From NCBI RefSeq assembly GCF_021130785.1, contig NW_025776796.1, positions 496,001 to 560,000 of the forward strand: DNA of 64,000 nt, written 5' to 3'. This DNA is from Homalodisca vitripennis (lineage: Eukaryota > Arthropoda > Insecta > Hemiptera > Cicadellidae). The notes beneath the pieces were generated by a model. That model saw only the letters and a program-made list of their open reading frames with translations, had not been told where the DNA came from and made no database searches. The position numbers were made by a program, and so were the translations under genes. This document shows, piece after piece, positions 22,025-33,059 of the stretch; the stretch's first letter is position 1, and each line of letters begins with the position of its first letter.

Positions 22025-23135
22025 GTGACAGACCAAATACAAATATACAAATACAAATATCTTTATTGTTATAAAACAAAATAAATTGCATCAAAAATCG
22101 TCATTATAAACATTTTCTATAAGCTAAACATATTTCTTGTCTAAATAATCCTTAATATTATAAAAAGTATGTTTAAGGAGAAAATGTTTTACATTTCTTT
22201 TGAAAGTAATTGCATTACATTCTTGTTTCAGAGCGCTCGGAAGGCTATTGAAGATTTTAATACAATTATAAATAGTGTGGTTTTTGAAAAACTTTGATTT
22301 GTGCGGTGGTATATTATAATTGTGCTTGTTCCTGGTTTTACTATTCGAAGATGGTAAAAATTCTGAGAAAATGTGCTGGTTCTTTTTCATGAAAATAAGT
22401 GATTCCAAAATGTAAATAGATGGAAAGGTGAGCAAATTCAATGATCAAAAGTGAGCAGCACATGATTCTGTTCTGCCAATTCCTGCAATAATCCTCACAG
22501 CTGTTTTTTGCAGAATGAAAAGAGTCCTCGTATATGAGCTTTCAGATCCCCAAATCACAACTGCATATGAAAGGAAAGGATAGATGAGGGCATAATATGC
22601 TGAAAGAAGGATTTCAATACTAGAGATGGTGGACAGACGTCTTAATACAAAAACTCCTGACGACAAACGTTTAGCGACATGTTCTATGTGAGTGAAATTT
22701 TAAATTTGCATCAAGGTGAAGTCCCAAAAATGTTACGTTATCCTCCGCAGTAACGATACTTTCACCTATGTAAAGTTTTAAAGGAATTGTGTCTTTATAG
22801 CCAATATAAAAATCAAGCAGTTTAGTCTTATTATTGACACACAAAAGATTTTATTGGAACCATTGCACAACGTTACTTGATTCAACATAAGAGTCAATTT
22901 CCAAATCTTGTCGTGCCCGATGTGATATGGCTAGTGAGGTGTCATCTGCGAAAAGACACAGATTGCCCTTATGAACACTTGTTTTTAAGTCATTTATGTA
23001 CAAAATGAACAGTAACGGGCCCAGGATGGGGCCCTGAGGGACTCCAGAGATTACAAACTTCTCATCTGAGTAAGAATATGTCATACAATCTTGATGTATG
23101 GAAGGTATCTTTTGACCAATGAACCATTGTTTCAC
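22025..23135 (-). pseudogene. CR1/L2-like non-LTR retrotransposon, 3' part with RT
   Basis: This is a minus-strand LINE, 5' truncated within the reverse transcriptase. Frame 23135-22851 holds S-G-V-P-Q-G-P-I-L-G-P-L-L-F and L-F-A-D-D-T-S, the RT palm with its catalytic Asp pair. Between 22850 and 22670 comes N-V-T-F-L-G-L-H-L-D-A-N in another frame. Next is 22666-22445 with Y-A-L-I-Y-P-F-L-S-Y-A-V-V-I-W-G, and then 22441-22124 with P-S-I-Y-I-L-E-S-L-I-F and I-K-I-F-N-S-L-P, typical of the C-terminus of this LINE group. The element ends near 22025-22080 with an ATTTGT-type repeated tail, as read on the minus strand. At least two frameshifts. The exact clade (CR1, L2 or Jockey-related) is uncertain. 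Confidence 0.8.
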
Positions 23136-23139
23136 GAAT

Positions 23140-23640
23140 CAGCTGTTTACTGTGTACACTCACCAACCAATCACGACGGTTGACTTATCAATTGCCCACC
23201 TTGCAAGCGACAGCACGCTTGCTCAGTGTACAATCTCAGTCCCGCCTGGGGCACTTACTCAACATACTTACTCATACCATACTTACCATACTTACTCAAC
23301 ACGTGACTTTATGCCCCATGTGTTACTCTCTCCTTAAATATTATTTTTATCTCTATTTGTTGCACATTTACATTAACATTAAAGTCAGTGCTCTGGATTG
23401 GCAATTTCTAGCAGAACGTCTCTGTTCACGGACACCCGCGTCTACCGTGCTCTACAGGACTGGCCACAGTGTTATGAACTATTCGTTTGCGGTCGTATTG
23501 TGCGTGAGTGAATCCGTGAAGGACATCTTCCGTCTTCACGCTTGCCTACAAGACAGCAGCCTCTTTGCACACTTCCCGATCACAACCTAGCCCTCAACAA
23601 CAGCATACTACGGTTACCCCTCATGCAAAGGTAACTGTTT
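23140..23640 (+). promoter_or_regulatory. Promoter-like or solo-LTR-like GC-richer block (weak)
   Basis: This block abuts the truncated LINE and is less AT-rich than its flanks. It contains CCAATC at about 23164, a degenerate ACTTACTCATACCAT repeat (23256-23300) and a TTAAATATTATTTTTAT patch at 23334. An arthropod initiator-like TCAGT lies at about 23382, and a short frame starts at ATG 23474. Its end carries a donor-like CAAAG/GTAACTG near 23630. It could be a host promoter with first exon or a solo LTR. No terminal repeats settle it. Confidence 0.2.
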
Positions 23641-24420
23641 ATTTTCTGCACATTATTCGAATATGCACTGTTCATAAACTCATTATGTGTAACCTGGTGA
23701 ACTCTTGTTAAAATCAGTGTGCTCGGCGTCTTTACTGCCTAGTGTGAATTATTCCTTCTTAATCGAGCCTCTAAAATCTTATTTCACGGTTCTCATAACC
23801 AAAATTCATTCTTTTCAAAGAGGGTACAGTATTTTACGTAAAATCCACTTACGACTTAGAAACTATTTTCACTATACTACAGTATCTGATCAAATCTGAC
23901 AGGCTCTATTTTATTTAATAAAGGGGTACTTCGTAAAGATCTTTCGGTGGGCAATACAAAAAAACGAAGCTGTAAATTTGAAAATCTTTTAAAATTACCC
24001 CTACACCTTTCCTCTAAAAGTGCCTTTTGGGGCATATTTGGGTGTACACATTTATCCCCCGAATGCTTTGGGGCGAACTATGGAAGTTTCGTTAAATTAG
24101 TAGGTTTTTCGGTTCAGACGCTATACATCGCATAAGGGTGGTCTACCTCAACCTGCATAGCGTACCTTTCTGATAAACACCTAACATATATTGGTGGTAC
24201 AAATGTCAAAACTTCGTGAAAAGTAGATACAGTTTATAAGTGAATTATGAATGATTTCAAGTGAAAATACTACTAAGTACATTTTTCCCTGCGCCTTTTA
24301 GATAGCTCTCATAAACACCAAATATTGAGTATTTAAAGTTCGGCTTTATGTTCATAAATGGCGCTATATCTAGGTTCTAACTGTTTCGGCCTGACCATTG
24401 CGTAATTAAACTAACCTAAT
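23641..24420. other. No recognisable gene
   Basis: The block at 23915-24140 is less decayed-looking, with short G-runs and C-runs (GGGGTACTTCG, ATCCCCCGAATGC), but no family was recognised. The rest is featureless. Confidence 0.35.
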
Positions 24421-25080
24421 TTACTGACGGTAGAGCTGTAATCCGTTGTTTCGCAAACAAAGTTTTGCCCAGAAACAGAAGTTTTCTACACCCCTTAAGA
24501 ACTCTTCTCCATTTATTGATTGAACAACAGCCCAGATTCGATGCATCTTGTCTTCTCGAGTCCTTAATCGTGATGCATAAGCCAAGTATTTTAAGCCTCC
24601 AACAAGTAGTACTTTAGGACATTAAATCCGAGGATTTGGAGAGGGGGAGGGGGTAGTTGTCTGAAACAGTTTGTCGCACCACTTCAGAGAAGTTGTTATA
24701 CAAATGTCCATGCAAGTGTTCTTAAAACAAACGGGCCAACAATTTGGTTATCACACTAAGTATTAAGGGTACCTTTGGTTGTCTACCTCTGACATCCAGT
24801 GAGGATTTTTAAAAACTTTTTAAAACCCATGTTTTGACGTTTCATTTCTCCATTACTGCGAAAATTTGCTTCGTCTCTCCATAGAACCTTAAATATCAAT
24901 CTTCGTGCATGTTATCTCGGGCTGATAAACAACATTTTATTCTCTGAAGTCATTTCTTTGCAATTCTTGATGTAGTGAAATCCGGTATGGGTACATTTTG
25001 TTGTCCTTAAGTACCTGAGTACTGTCGTTGGCTAATTCCTGCACCAGTAGCAAACTCTTCTAAAGGAGTCGTGATGGTTG
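24421..25080 (-). pseudogene. Tc1/mariner-like transposase (HPYKISLHQEL class), copy 1
   Basis: Minus-strand remnant of a transposase common in insect genomes. In order: F-A-T-G-A-G-I-S-Q-R-Q (about 25050-25020), the end of the helix-turn-helix. Then V-L-K-D-N-K-M-Y-P-Y-R-I-S-L-H-Q-E-L-Q (about 25010-24955), the linker signature. Next are N-P-H-W-M-S-E-V-D-N-Q-R-Y (about 24820-24780) and L-H-G-H-L-Y-N-N-F (about 24710). Last is M-H-R-I-W-A-V-V-Q (about 24550-24520), ending at a TAA at 24421-24423. It has many frameshifts and stops. The catalytic Asp block is not readable. It pairs with the copy at 27548-28080, which keeps the same motifs in the same order on the other strand. Confidence 0.7.
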
Positions 25081-26344
25081 AGCTGAGTCGTAGCCAAAAG
25101 GTCTGGTGCCTTATCATTCCTTACAGGCCTAGCGAGCTAGTTCACTTTGTTGTAGTCCGGTTGTGTATTTCTAGTTACATGAACACTACTAGCAAGTCTT
25201 TGTTAAATCTTTTGTGAATAATGTTCACGGTCCGGGTAGCGTTAAGCGTACATCGTGACTGCAGCTGTGTAGTTCTGCAAACATTTACCTAATACCCTGT
25301 CACCGTCAACATAGAGAAAGCTTCTTCTTTGTAAAATGGCATAATATTTGACAGACAATTATACACATCATCAAGGACACGGCACAACACTGACTAACTA
25401 AAAAAACTGATAATACATTATTATCATCTCATCACTTCTCCCATACTTGTTCAGAAAGGTTCAGAGTTGTTCAAGATAAGCGTGGCCATGGCGGAAAAAT
25501 GTAACGAAACGTACAAACACGTGTTTAGATTAATAAAAAAAGGTTAAAATATAGCTGACATTGCTATTTAATTTGTTATCAAACACATCCATCACAGGTC
25601 AGTGATGAGATAGCAATGAATCATCAAAGTTTAAATTTTATAAAAATTTGCTCATTTTATTAAAAGGTTTATCTACACTTACGGTAACTCTCCTTAAACG
25701 TAAAGTTTTTTTAAAAATAATTGGTAGAAATTTTAGAATACCCTAAAGTAAAGGCAGAACAAATCGACATACTAAATGTAACAAAACGCCATGAACTTTA
25801 TTATTTTTGGCACCACTTCTCAACCATCCAAAATAAATCCGAACTTTTAAGTACAAAGAAATAGCTTTTAAGAGAGCTATTTGATAGGTGTAAAGTCATA
25901 CCTTGCTAGTTGAATATATTAGATTATACGAGTTTGAAATATCCCAACTTTGCGTATTATCCTTTCAAAATTAGCTGTAGATTAACATAGTGCCAGAATA
26001 TAAAAAAGTAATTTAACTGTATTTGTTAAGAGCGTAAAAGAGATATTATACTTCTAATTTGAAATAGGCGATTGCTGCTCTTACAATCTGAAAACATTTG
26101 TGTAAACCTTGATATTTCTCTATTTACTCAATATTTCATTTCTAGATGTTACGCATTAAAATAGTACAAGAATTAGTTTTCCAAATTTTATTTACAATAT
26201 TAAAGAAACATACATGAACATCAACCCTCCACCACCCCTCAGTCTCGTCTTACAAAACTAAGAAGACTCCTTTATATAAAGTTTTGAAAGATCCAGCTGC
26301 ACATATGTGGAAAATACTGTAAAATCCATACACACAAACAATTT
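25081..26344. other. No recognisable feature
   Basis: Mostly AT-rich. The first 400 bases may include the lost N-terminal region of the neighbouring transposase, but no motif is readable. Confidence 0.35.
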
Positions 26345-26620
26345 CGTCACTGCTGTCAGCCATGGAGCCTGAGATCAGCAGAACGCTACGACGAAGAATG
26401 GTGTCCAGACGAGGGATTTCACGACTGCTGTCAGCCATGGAGCCTGAGATCAGCAGAACGCTACGACGAAGAATGGTGTCCAGACGAGGGATTTCACGAC
26501 TGCTGTCAGCCATAGAGCCTGGGATCAGCAGAGCGCTACGACGATGAATGGTGTCCAAACGAGGGATTTCACGACTGCTGTCAGCCATAGAGCCTGGGAT
26601 CAGCAGGGTGCTATGTTGAA
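26345..26620. repeat. 75-bp minisatellite, about 3.7 copies
   Basis: The unit beginning TGCTGTCAGCCATGGAGCCT recurs at 26351, 26426, 26501 and 26576, an exact 75-bp step. The first two units are nearly identical; the third and fourth share changes (ATAGAGCCTGGGATC). Because 75 is a multiple of three and no stop occurs, both strands stay open: the minus strand reads M-A-D-S-S-R-E-I-P-R-L-D-T-I repeatedly, and the plus strand reads M-E-P-E-I-S-R-T-L-R-R-R. Coding status is unproven. Confidence 0.93.
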
Positions 26621-26794
26621 GAAAGAATCACTATCCTCCCATCCTTTATCCAGCTTGGAACCATACAATCACCTCTGGCCATTTTGAAACAGAGGTGGCT
26701 CATTATTCTTGGCCCATTAAAATGGGGTAAAACTGCTCGACGTTCTAATATCAACTCTTTAACTGACTATCAATCATTGTGGAGGGCAATTTAG
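26616..26794 (+). other. Uncharacterised open frame downstream of the minisatellite
   Basis: An ATG-less frame runs into a TAG at 26792-26794. It reads V-E-E-R-I-T-I-L-P-S-F-I-Q-L-G-T-I and then W-G-K-T-A-R-R-S-N-I-N-S-L. It looks more protein-like than the flanking DNA, but I recognise no family. It may be the end of an unknown mobile-element protein or chance. Confidence 0.25.
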
Positions 26795-27547
26795 AACAAT
26801 TTGGGTGCAGCTGTAATTCTGTATATGTATAATAAAATCGGACCTAAAAGTTGTAGAGTTTTTACGCTTCAATTTCGAATTTTGACTAAATATTTAACAT
26901 AGATTACCATAGAAGCAATTAACAATGTTTCATGATTGTTAGCATCTCTGTCATAAGTTTTAACTTTTTGTGTCAGCCAGTTACTCGTAAATAATACTGT
27001 TTTCACTCTGGAGCATTTACGTTCGTCGTTTAGTTCCACCTACCTTATATTTCTCTTTCGGCAAATCAATGTTTTCATCAAGAATTGTAAAATGATAAAA
27101 AGTTTTATCCATGTTTGATTTAAAATAATTTAAAAAAATTCCTTATGTAGGGAGAATGTTGCAAATTTCCAGCAGTCTTTCAACATACAAAAATTAAGGT
27201 TATAAAAAAGGGCCTAAAATTTTTACAATACATTCAAAAAAGATGCATGAGACCATCAAAAATACTAATTTTTGCAACATTTTGTTGCATTAAGCACCCC
27301 ATTGTGTTCTGCTAAATTTGCCTTTTGATATTCAAAAGTGTCTACCACTTGTTTTTAAAACACTTTCCGTACACTAAAAGTGTTAATTCCTATTAAATTT
27401 AAATGTTAATTGCGGTCTATTTATTAGTGGCCTGGGATGGTTTGTTTAATAACAAACCACATAACAATGCCAGATATGTCTCAACCTGTTTTAGTTAATC
27501 TGAACACGTTGTTGTAGTTCAGTTACTTTTTACCGGTATGGACAAGC
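26795..27547. other. No recognisable feature
   Basis: AT-rich sequence with no open frame, RNA gene or repeat seen. Confidence 0.4.
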
Positions 27548-28080
27548 TTGTCCTCCACAGCTGCTGAACCTTCTTGGTCAAGTTCGGGAGAAATAATAAC
27601 GTGCACGAAGATGAATATTTTCCCCCAGCGTTTTGTGGCGCGAAGAAACAACCTCCCAAAACGATATAGATGTGAACCGCCACAACATGAGGTTCTGAGC
27701 TTTTCAGAACCTCACTGGATGCGTGAGGTAGCCAACCAAAGGTACTGGATCAATACTTGGTGCGGTATTGCTGGTATTCAAATTGTTTGCTCGTTATTTT
27801 CTAAGGCCCCTTACGGAAATATGTTCAAAAACTTTCTCATAGACTACTTGCCCAACTTACTGTTGAATATTCCTGAACAAACAAAGTCAGGAATACGGTT
27901 TATGCATGTTGGGGCGCCAGCCTGACTACTCTGAAGCGGTGCGTCAAACTCTCTTACAGTCAACTATCCACCCAGATCCTAGGATTTAACGTGCGTGAAT
28001 TTGTGAGGAAAGTTAAAAGACAAATGCATCGAATCAGGGCTGCTGTTCAATAAATACATGGAGAAGGGGTCTTAAGGGCT
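27548..28080 (+). pseudogene. Tc1/mariner-like transposase (same class), copy 2
   Basis: The frame 27548-27925 has an unrecognised first third. It then reads E-P-H-W-M-R-E-V-A-N-Q-R-Y-W-I-N-T-W-C-G-I, the segment that follows the first catalytic Asp in this transposase class, and next F-L-I-D-Y-L-P and F-M-H-V-G-A-P-A. The last normally reads Q-Q-D-G-A-P, so the second catalytic Asp is changed. A one-base shift at about 27920 continues S-E-A-V-R-Q-T-L-L-Q. The C-terminal M-H-R-I-R-A-A-V-Q motif lies near 28022-28050, followed by a stop. The N-terminal helix-turn-helix is missing. It matches the minus-strand copy at 24421-25080. Confidence 0.7.
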
Positions 28081-28340
28081 TTATAAAACATTAGTTCCAG
28101 GATAGAAAACAGCGAATTACAGTCCGAACATTAAAAAAATAAGTTTAGTTGAATAACATAATTATTGAAACGAAATATTTTGAATCTTGATAATTTATTA
28201 ACCTTATAATGAATAACCTAAATTACGACATGGAACGGAGAAAAGGTTTTTAGGGTAAAAATTAATTCCCTAAAAACGTACCGAAAATACAGTAGTTCAT
28301 TAAGCTTTAATGCAACGAAACGATATGAAAATTAGTACAG

Positions 28341-28685
28341 ACCGAGCCGCCTAGAGATAAGTTAGGCTGTCGGAGTTTATATGACGTCAATAACTTGCTC
28401 CTGCTTCAGACCGAGCCGCCTAGAGATAAGTTAGGCTGTCGGAGTTTATATGACGTCAATAACTTGCTCCTGCTTCAGACCGAGCCGCCTAGAGATAAGT
28501 TAGGCTGTCGGAGTTTATATGACGTCAATAACTTGCTCCTGCTTCAGACCGAGCCGCCTAGAGCTAAGTTAGGCTATCGGATTTTGTAAGACATCAATAA
28601 CTTGCTCCTGGTACAGACCGAGCCGCTTAGAACTAAGTTAGGCTGTCGAAGTTTGTATAATGTCAATATCTCGCTAGTGCTACAG
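28341..28685. repeat. 69-bp minisatellite, 5 copies
   Basis: ACCGAGCCGC starts at 28341, 28410, 28479, 28548 and 28617, an exact 69-bp step. Copies one to three are essentially identical; copies four and five accumulate changes (AGCTAAG, TATCGG, GTACAG). The unit is 23 codons and the plus frame is open over part of the array (T-E-P-P-R-D-K-L-G-C-R-S-L-Y-D-V). There is no evidence that it is translated. It lies upstream of a LINE tail of the same orientation. Confidence 0.95.
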
Positions 28686-29459
28686 ACTGAACTGTGAAGT
28701 GCATTGTATTGTAGTTCAGCGACGCTTGGACTGTAGAGAAGTCTGTACTCGGTTGAGGCACGAGAGGGGTGGGCTACTTGTAGGAGGTGGGGGTTCGCGT
28801 TGCAGACTGTCACCTTCCCTATCCTCGCTTCACGCTTATTGGCTTTGAATATACAAAGAGTAGTGTGAGCTTACGTAAGCAAGAGTTCGTCGCATAACCT
28901 AACGCTCTGATAGGTCTTAATATATAATTAGAGCACTACTTTTCTGTGACTGCGTGCCGGAATTCCAACTTAGTAATTGTTTGCGTCGAATCTATTGCTT
29001 GTTAAAAATAAGGTAAGATAGTAAATCCGAAGAGAGCTATACATTTATATACTAAGCATTTAGCTGTAGTCAATATACGTACAAGATTAATTTACTATAG
29101 TCTTTTAATATAGTAACATGTATTAGAAACTCGGCGTAGCCTCGCTGGGCCAGATTCGGGAATAAGCTGAAGAGGAGAGATTAGGAATTATATCGAATTT
29201 AGAGATAAGGTTTTACAGGGAGTTAAGGTGTATGGTTACCTTTGTCAGGAAGGAGCAAATGTTACCAGGTGGTAAAAGATAAGGGTAATCTTTTCTTGGG
29301 GGTATTGTGTCTGTTACGAGAATAAGTAGTCAATAATCCTTATCAGTAGATGAGGGTGGTGTAATTCATCCAGGAGATTATCTGAGTGTTCCATTGAGGT
29401 TCTGGGAGAGAGATCAATGTTACCGGAGCTTAAGAGGTTCTTTTATAGAGCAGAACGGT
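28686..29459. other. Unassigned, GC-richer region
   Basis: Less AT-rich than the surroundings, with blocks such as GGAGGTGGGGGTTCG near 28785. No frame is convincing. It might be the 5' non-coding part, or an eroded body, of the LINE whose tail follows. Confidence 0.3.
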
Positions 29460-29794
29460 AGTTTATGAACGCCTACCCCCGCAAGCGGGTGTGCATTTCC
29501 TCAATAGACTTCCCTATTCAATTAAAGATTCCCCAACGTGAAAGGCATTAAAGACTCGCCTCAAACGATTCTTGGTGTTTAAAGCATTCTATAATGCGGG
29601 TGATTTTTGACATTCGACTGGGAGACTGTACTAAATGGGTTGCATTGGCGATGAATGAAAGAAGCGTGATTTAAAAATTGTATGTACGAATGTGTATTGT
29701 GTGTATGAATGCCTGGAATTTTAGAAAACCCGTGACGTTTGCCATACATGTACATACTGTCACTGCAATAAAAAAGATTTCGATTTTGAATTAA
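29460..29794 (+). pseudogene. CR1/L2-like LINE, extreme 3' fragment
   Basis: A frame near 29487-29610 reads G-V-H-F-L-N-R-L-P-Y-S-I-K-D-S and L-K-T-R-L-K-R-F-L-V. This is the C-terminal signature that also closes the LINE copies at 22025-23135 and 48945-49583. One or more frameshifts are present. The fragment ends in AATAAAAAAGATTTCGATTTT at about 29768-29788, a LINE-like A-rich tail, where a TTAA element end has inserted. Confidence 0.65.
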
Positions 29795-29915
29795 CCCTTT
29801 GCACTCCGACGTCCGAAATATCGGACATCGTTGTTTTGGCCAAAACCTCAGACGTCCGACATTTAGGATGTTTGCTGTTTAGGCCAAAACCTCGGTCGTC
29901 CGAAATGACAAAGGA
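29795..29915 (+). mobile_element. One end of a TTAA-type (piggyBac-like) MITE
   Basis: TTAACCCTTTGCACTCCGAC begins in the LINE tail at about 29791. TTAA followed by CCCTTTG is the target site and terminal sequence of many piggyBac-related MITEs. Inside are two diverged direct sub-repeats around GGCCAAAACCTC, each with a nearby GTCCGA. No matching inverted end was found downstream, so the element is truncated or was an internal-deletion product. Confidence 0.5.
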
Positions 29916-30589
29916 CAAAGAAATAATGAAGAATAGAGAATACACGTTGCATACATAGTAAAATATTTAAGATACAAATACAGTATTTGCTCCTTATATA
30001 CAGTTTACAAAGAATATGACGTCATGGACCTCACGTAGGCCTACAATACGATCTAAAGAAGGTAAGGCGAGGAAGGAATATCATAACTATTAAAAGGAAA
30101 GTGCTTACTGCAGAAAAACTAAGCTATCACATACTTATTGATATTAACTTTGGAAAATTTAATAATTGACGTGTATGAAACATTTTAGCCTGTGCTTGAT
30201 CCTCTCGCTCCATGAAGCGATAAAAGGCTACAAGAACCATATAACAGTGTCGTATATGTGACAGTCACGTAACTAAAAAACTTCAACTTGAAAGTATTCA
30301 TCCGCTTATTTCGTCAAAGTTTTAGTATTAGTTAAAAAGATCTTACTTACATATTATGATATCAAACTATGCTATAATCCGTAGTTTGTAACAGTCTGGA
30401 GACTATAAATCCCGTTGATATTATGTTTGCTTAGTGAAAATTTTCCAAAACAATGTATGAGATGGATTCAATCATACCCGTTTTATTTTGAAATTCAGTT
30501 CTTTCTTAGCATAGTACAGCATGCACTTTCAACACGGTTTAGTTCTCGGAAGGAGCTGTACATCAAAAAGGAGATATTTTATTTAAAAG
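29916..30589. other. No recognisable feature
   Basis: AT-rich sequence without assignable content. Confidence 0.4.
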
Positions 30590-31720
30590 TTTTATAATAA
30601 TTAGAAACTGGCATTGTTTAAAAAAGTAATGGTTTAATCTTTCTTAAGAGATAAATGAGGAGATAGAATATTTAAAGACGACAATAGAATCTAAGAAGTT
30701 GCTTCTATAAGTGTATAATTTCAATGGGAAATGTCAAATCTCTTGTAAAGTAGAAGAGAGCTCTTGTGGTTATCTCAGCAAGTAATTGAATAATAAAAGA
30801 AACAGACTATATAATTCACAAATCTGTACATTACCGTCATTAAAAATGATAGAGTTGTTAACAAATTAACACAATATGTTATGGATTTTAATCCTGTCAG
30901 CTAAAATTTACTAACTTCAAAATCAATGAAAGATGTCTCTCAGGCACATTTAAGTAAATAATTCTCATAGTAATTTTTACACTTTTTATAAAATATGTAT
31001 GAACGATTATTAAAACATTTGGAACAGTTGTAGAGAAAAATTGTAAATTGATTCTTTCTGTACACCTAGACTACTGAAAGAATTTCATACCATAAATGAC
31101 AAGTTCTTTCTATTTGTTCAAAAACACACGAAAATTAATTGCTGATCAAGACAATCAACACCAAAAAAGAGAGTAAACTGTAAATTTGAATGAAGATTAA
31201 AATACTGTTAATTTTAAACGCGTTATAAACACATTGGAGCTGTTTAACTGTTTAGATGTGATTAATAGCAAAAATAGAATGCAATTTGATTTGGGTAAGA
31301 AGAATTAAAAAAACTTTGAATTTTAAATGGTTAAAGTAACTCATCTATAAGTCCTTGTCTCAAACACTATGGTTAGTTTTATTACAGTAAATTGTCGGTC
31401 TGACCTCACGATATTTAGAATCTGCTTGAGATGTCTCTCAGACAAATTTATGTTAATAATTCTCTTGGTAATATTTACGCTTTAAATATGCATTAAAGAA
31501 TAAAAAAATCATTTGGATTCTGTATAGAATAGAATTTTACACAGATTATTTTTGAACACTGAGAGTACTGAAAGGATTTAAAACCATAAATCAAACAAGG
31601 TCATTTTGTTTCTTTTCTGTTTTATTTCAAATTTAGGATCAATTGAGTACGACTAATGTAGACCATGCAGAGTTTTTGAAGTAGCTGGATACGGAAATAA
31701 AAACATTTAGAATCTAATTG
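30590..31720 (+). repeat. DR1 dispersed repeat, forward copy 4 (with partial duplication)
   Basis: Module order: U (GAGCTCTTGTGGTTATCTC at about 30757), E (GATGTCTCTCAGGCACATTT at about 30930), A (GATTCTTTCTGTACACCT at about 31052), B (GCGTTATAAACACATTGGAG at about 31220) and C (GTAACTCATCTATAAGTCC at about 31336). Then a second E (GATGTCTCTCAGACAAATTT at about 31431) and a second A-like block at about 31550 follow. It gives the clearest reading of U-E-A-B-C order. Confidence 0.72.
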
Positions 31721-33059
31721 TTACTGTAAAACACACATTTTAGATGTACGTAAGTAAATGAATATTTTGTTGTCTTAGGATAAGAATCTTAGAAAATTGC
31801 ACGTAGTCCTATAGGTACCTTTGCCCTGCTTTTGGATTGACAGAATATTCTGGGTGGGTAAGGCCAAGGGAAGGGGTTGTCTCCTGTTGAGGTTCTTGAG
31901 GAAAGATTTGGGGCAATAATCTTAAGTCATGTCATGCCAGCTCTGAACCAACCTCTCTAATAAATGCAGGTAGGGGATTGCATTGATTGTAAAAAACTAG
32001 ATTATAAGAAAATAACTTATTATTAGGCTCTCTAAATATACATACATAAAACTGTTATCACTCTCAGATCTTTTGGAAGTAACATACCTTTAGTATGAAA
32101 CATACGTTGTATCAGTCATATTAAATAATTTTATTTGATCGAATTAAAAAATAATGTAAAATTCTGCAGAGAATTGTAGACTTTAATAGTGCTATTATTT
32201 AATTTCAAATACTAAAGAATACGTTTTTTTTATAAATGATTATACTTCAGATTAGGTTAAGATTATTGTTACTATATGTATACAAGCACTCGAACTCGGG
32301 CCCTGGAGTTGATCAGCTGAGGAAGAATTACTCAGCTACGAGAGAAGGTGTCTACTAGACACATTCTGGTAATTCTTCAGCGCATGCCCCCTATACATGC
32401 AAGTGCACCTTTTACAATAATATGTTTAGTTAATATTGCTATTATAATGAAAAGTTCTTGTCATGAAAAAAAATTTGAATTCGGTTAAAGTGAAAAGTTT
32501 TAGTATTAGTAATGGAAATGGAGTCCAGTATGGCATTGCTAACTGTAATGTTAGAATTGACAGGTTTTTTTATACGTTCTACGGGAGAGTAACGAACAAA
32601 ACTATATTTTTTTCCGAAACTGTTCTCAGTTATATGAATTATTATATTGTATGAATTTAAACATAAAATAGTTAGGAATTTTCAATATTAGTCAGGTAAT
32701 ATACACCACTTTTAACTCACTGTTACAACTACAGAATACCGAAAAGATGGCGGTGAGTCATATTTTATGTTTTTATTAATTGTATACACCAGATTAAATA
32801 TTGGTAACCTCTTTCATTATCTTTATTGGAAAAAAATAAAAAAACGCAAATTTAATAGAAAACCTACCATTGCTTTTACAGAGATCGTACCAGTTGGATT
32901 TACTTTTGTATGGTAATCATTATAATGCAAGATATCAAAGTAATTTAAAAATAAACATAAATTACTTTCATGTTTACTTTTAATCGCGATATTATATTTA
33001 TTATAAGTTTTTAGTACTTAAAAAATGCACTGTTCTGGTAATTTTTACTGTCGACAAAA
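31721..33059. other. No recognisable gene; one tRNA-like block inside
   Basis: AT-rich. Apart from the tRNA-like block at about 32284-32372, no structure or coding frame was seen. The plus frame 32463-32654 is not recognisable. Confidence 0.4.
32284..32372 (-). repeat. tRNA-derived SINE-like block (tentative)
   Basis: On the minus strand there is a GTAGCTGAGTAATTC segment resembling a pol III A box. About 27 bases later comes CCCGAGTTCGAGTGC, resembling a B box. Cloverleaf pairing is incomplete, so a tRNA gene is not claimed. A degenerate SINE head or tRNA pseudogene is possible. Confidence 0.3.
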
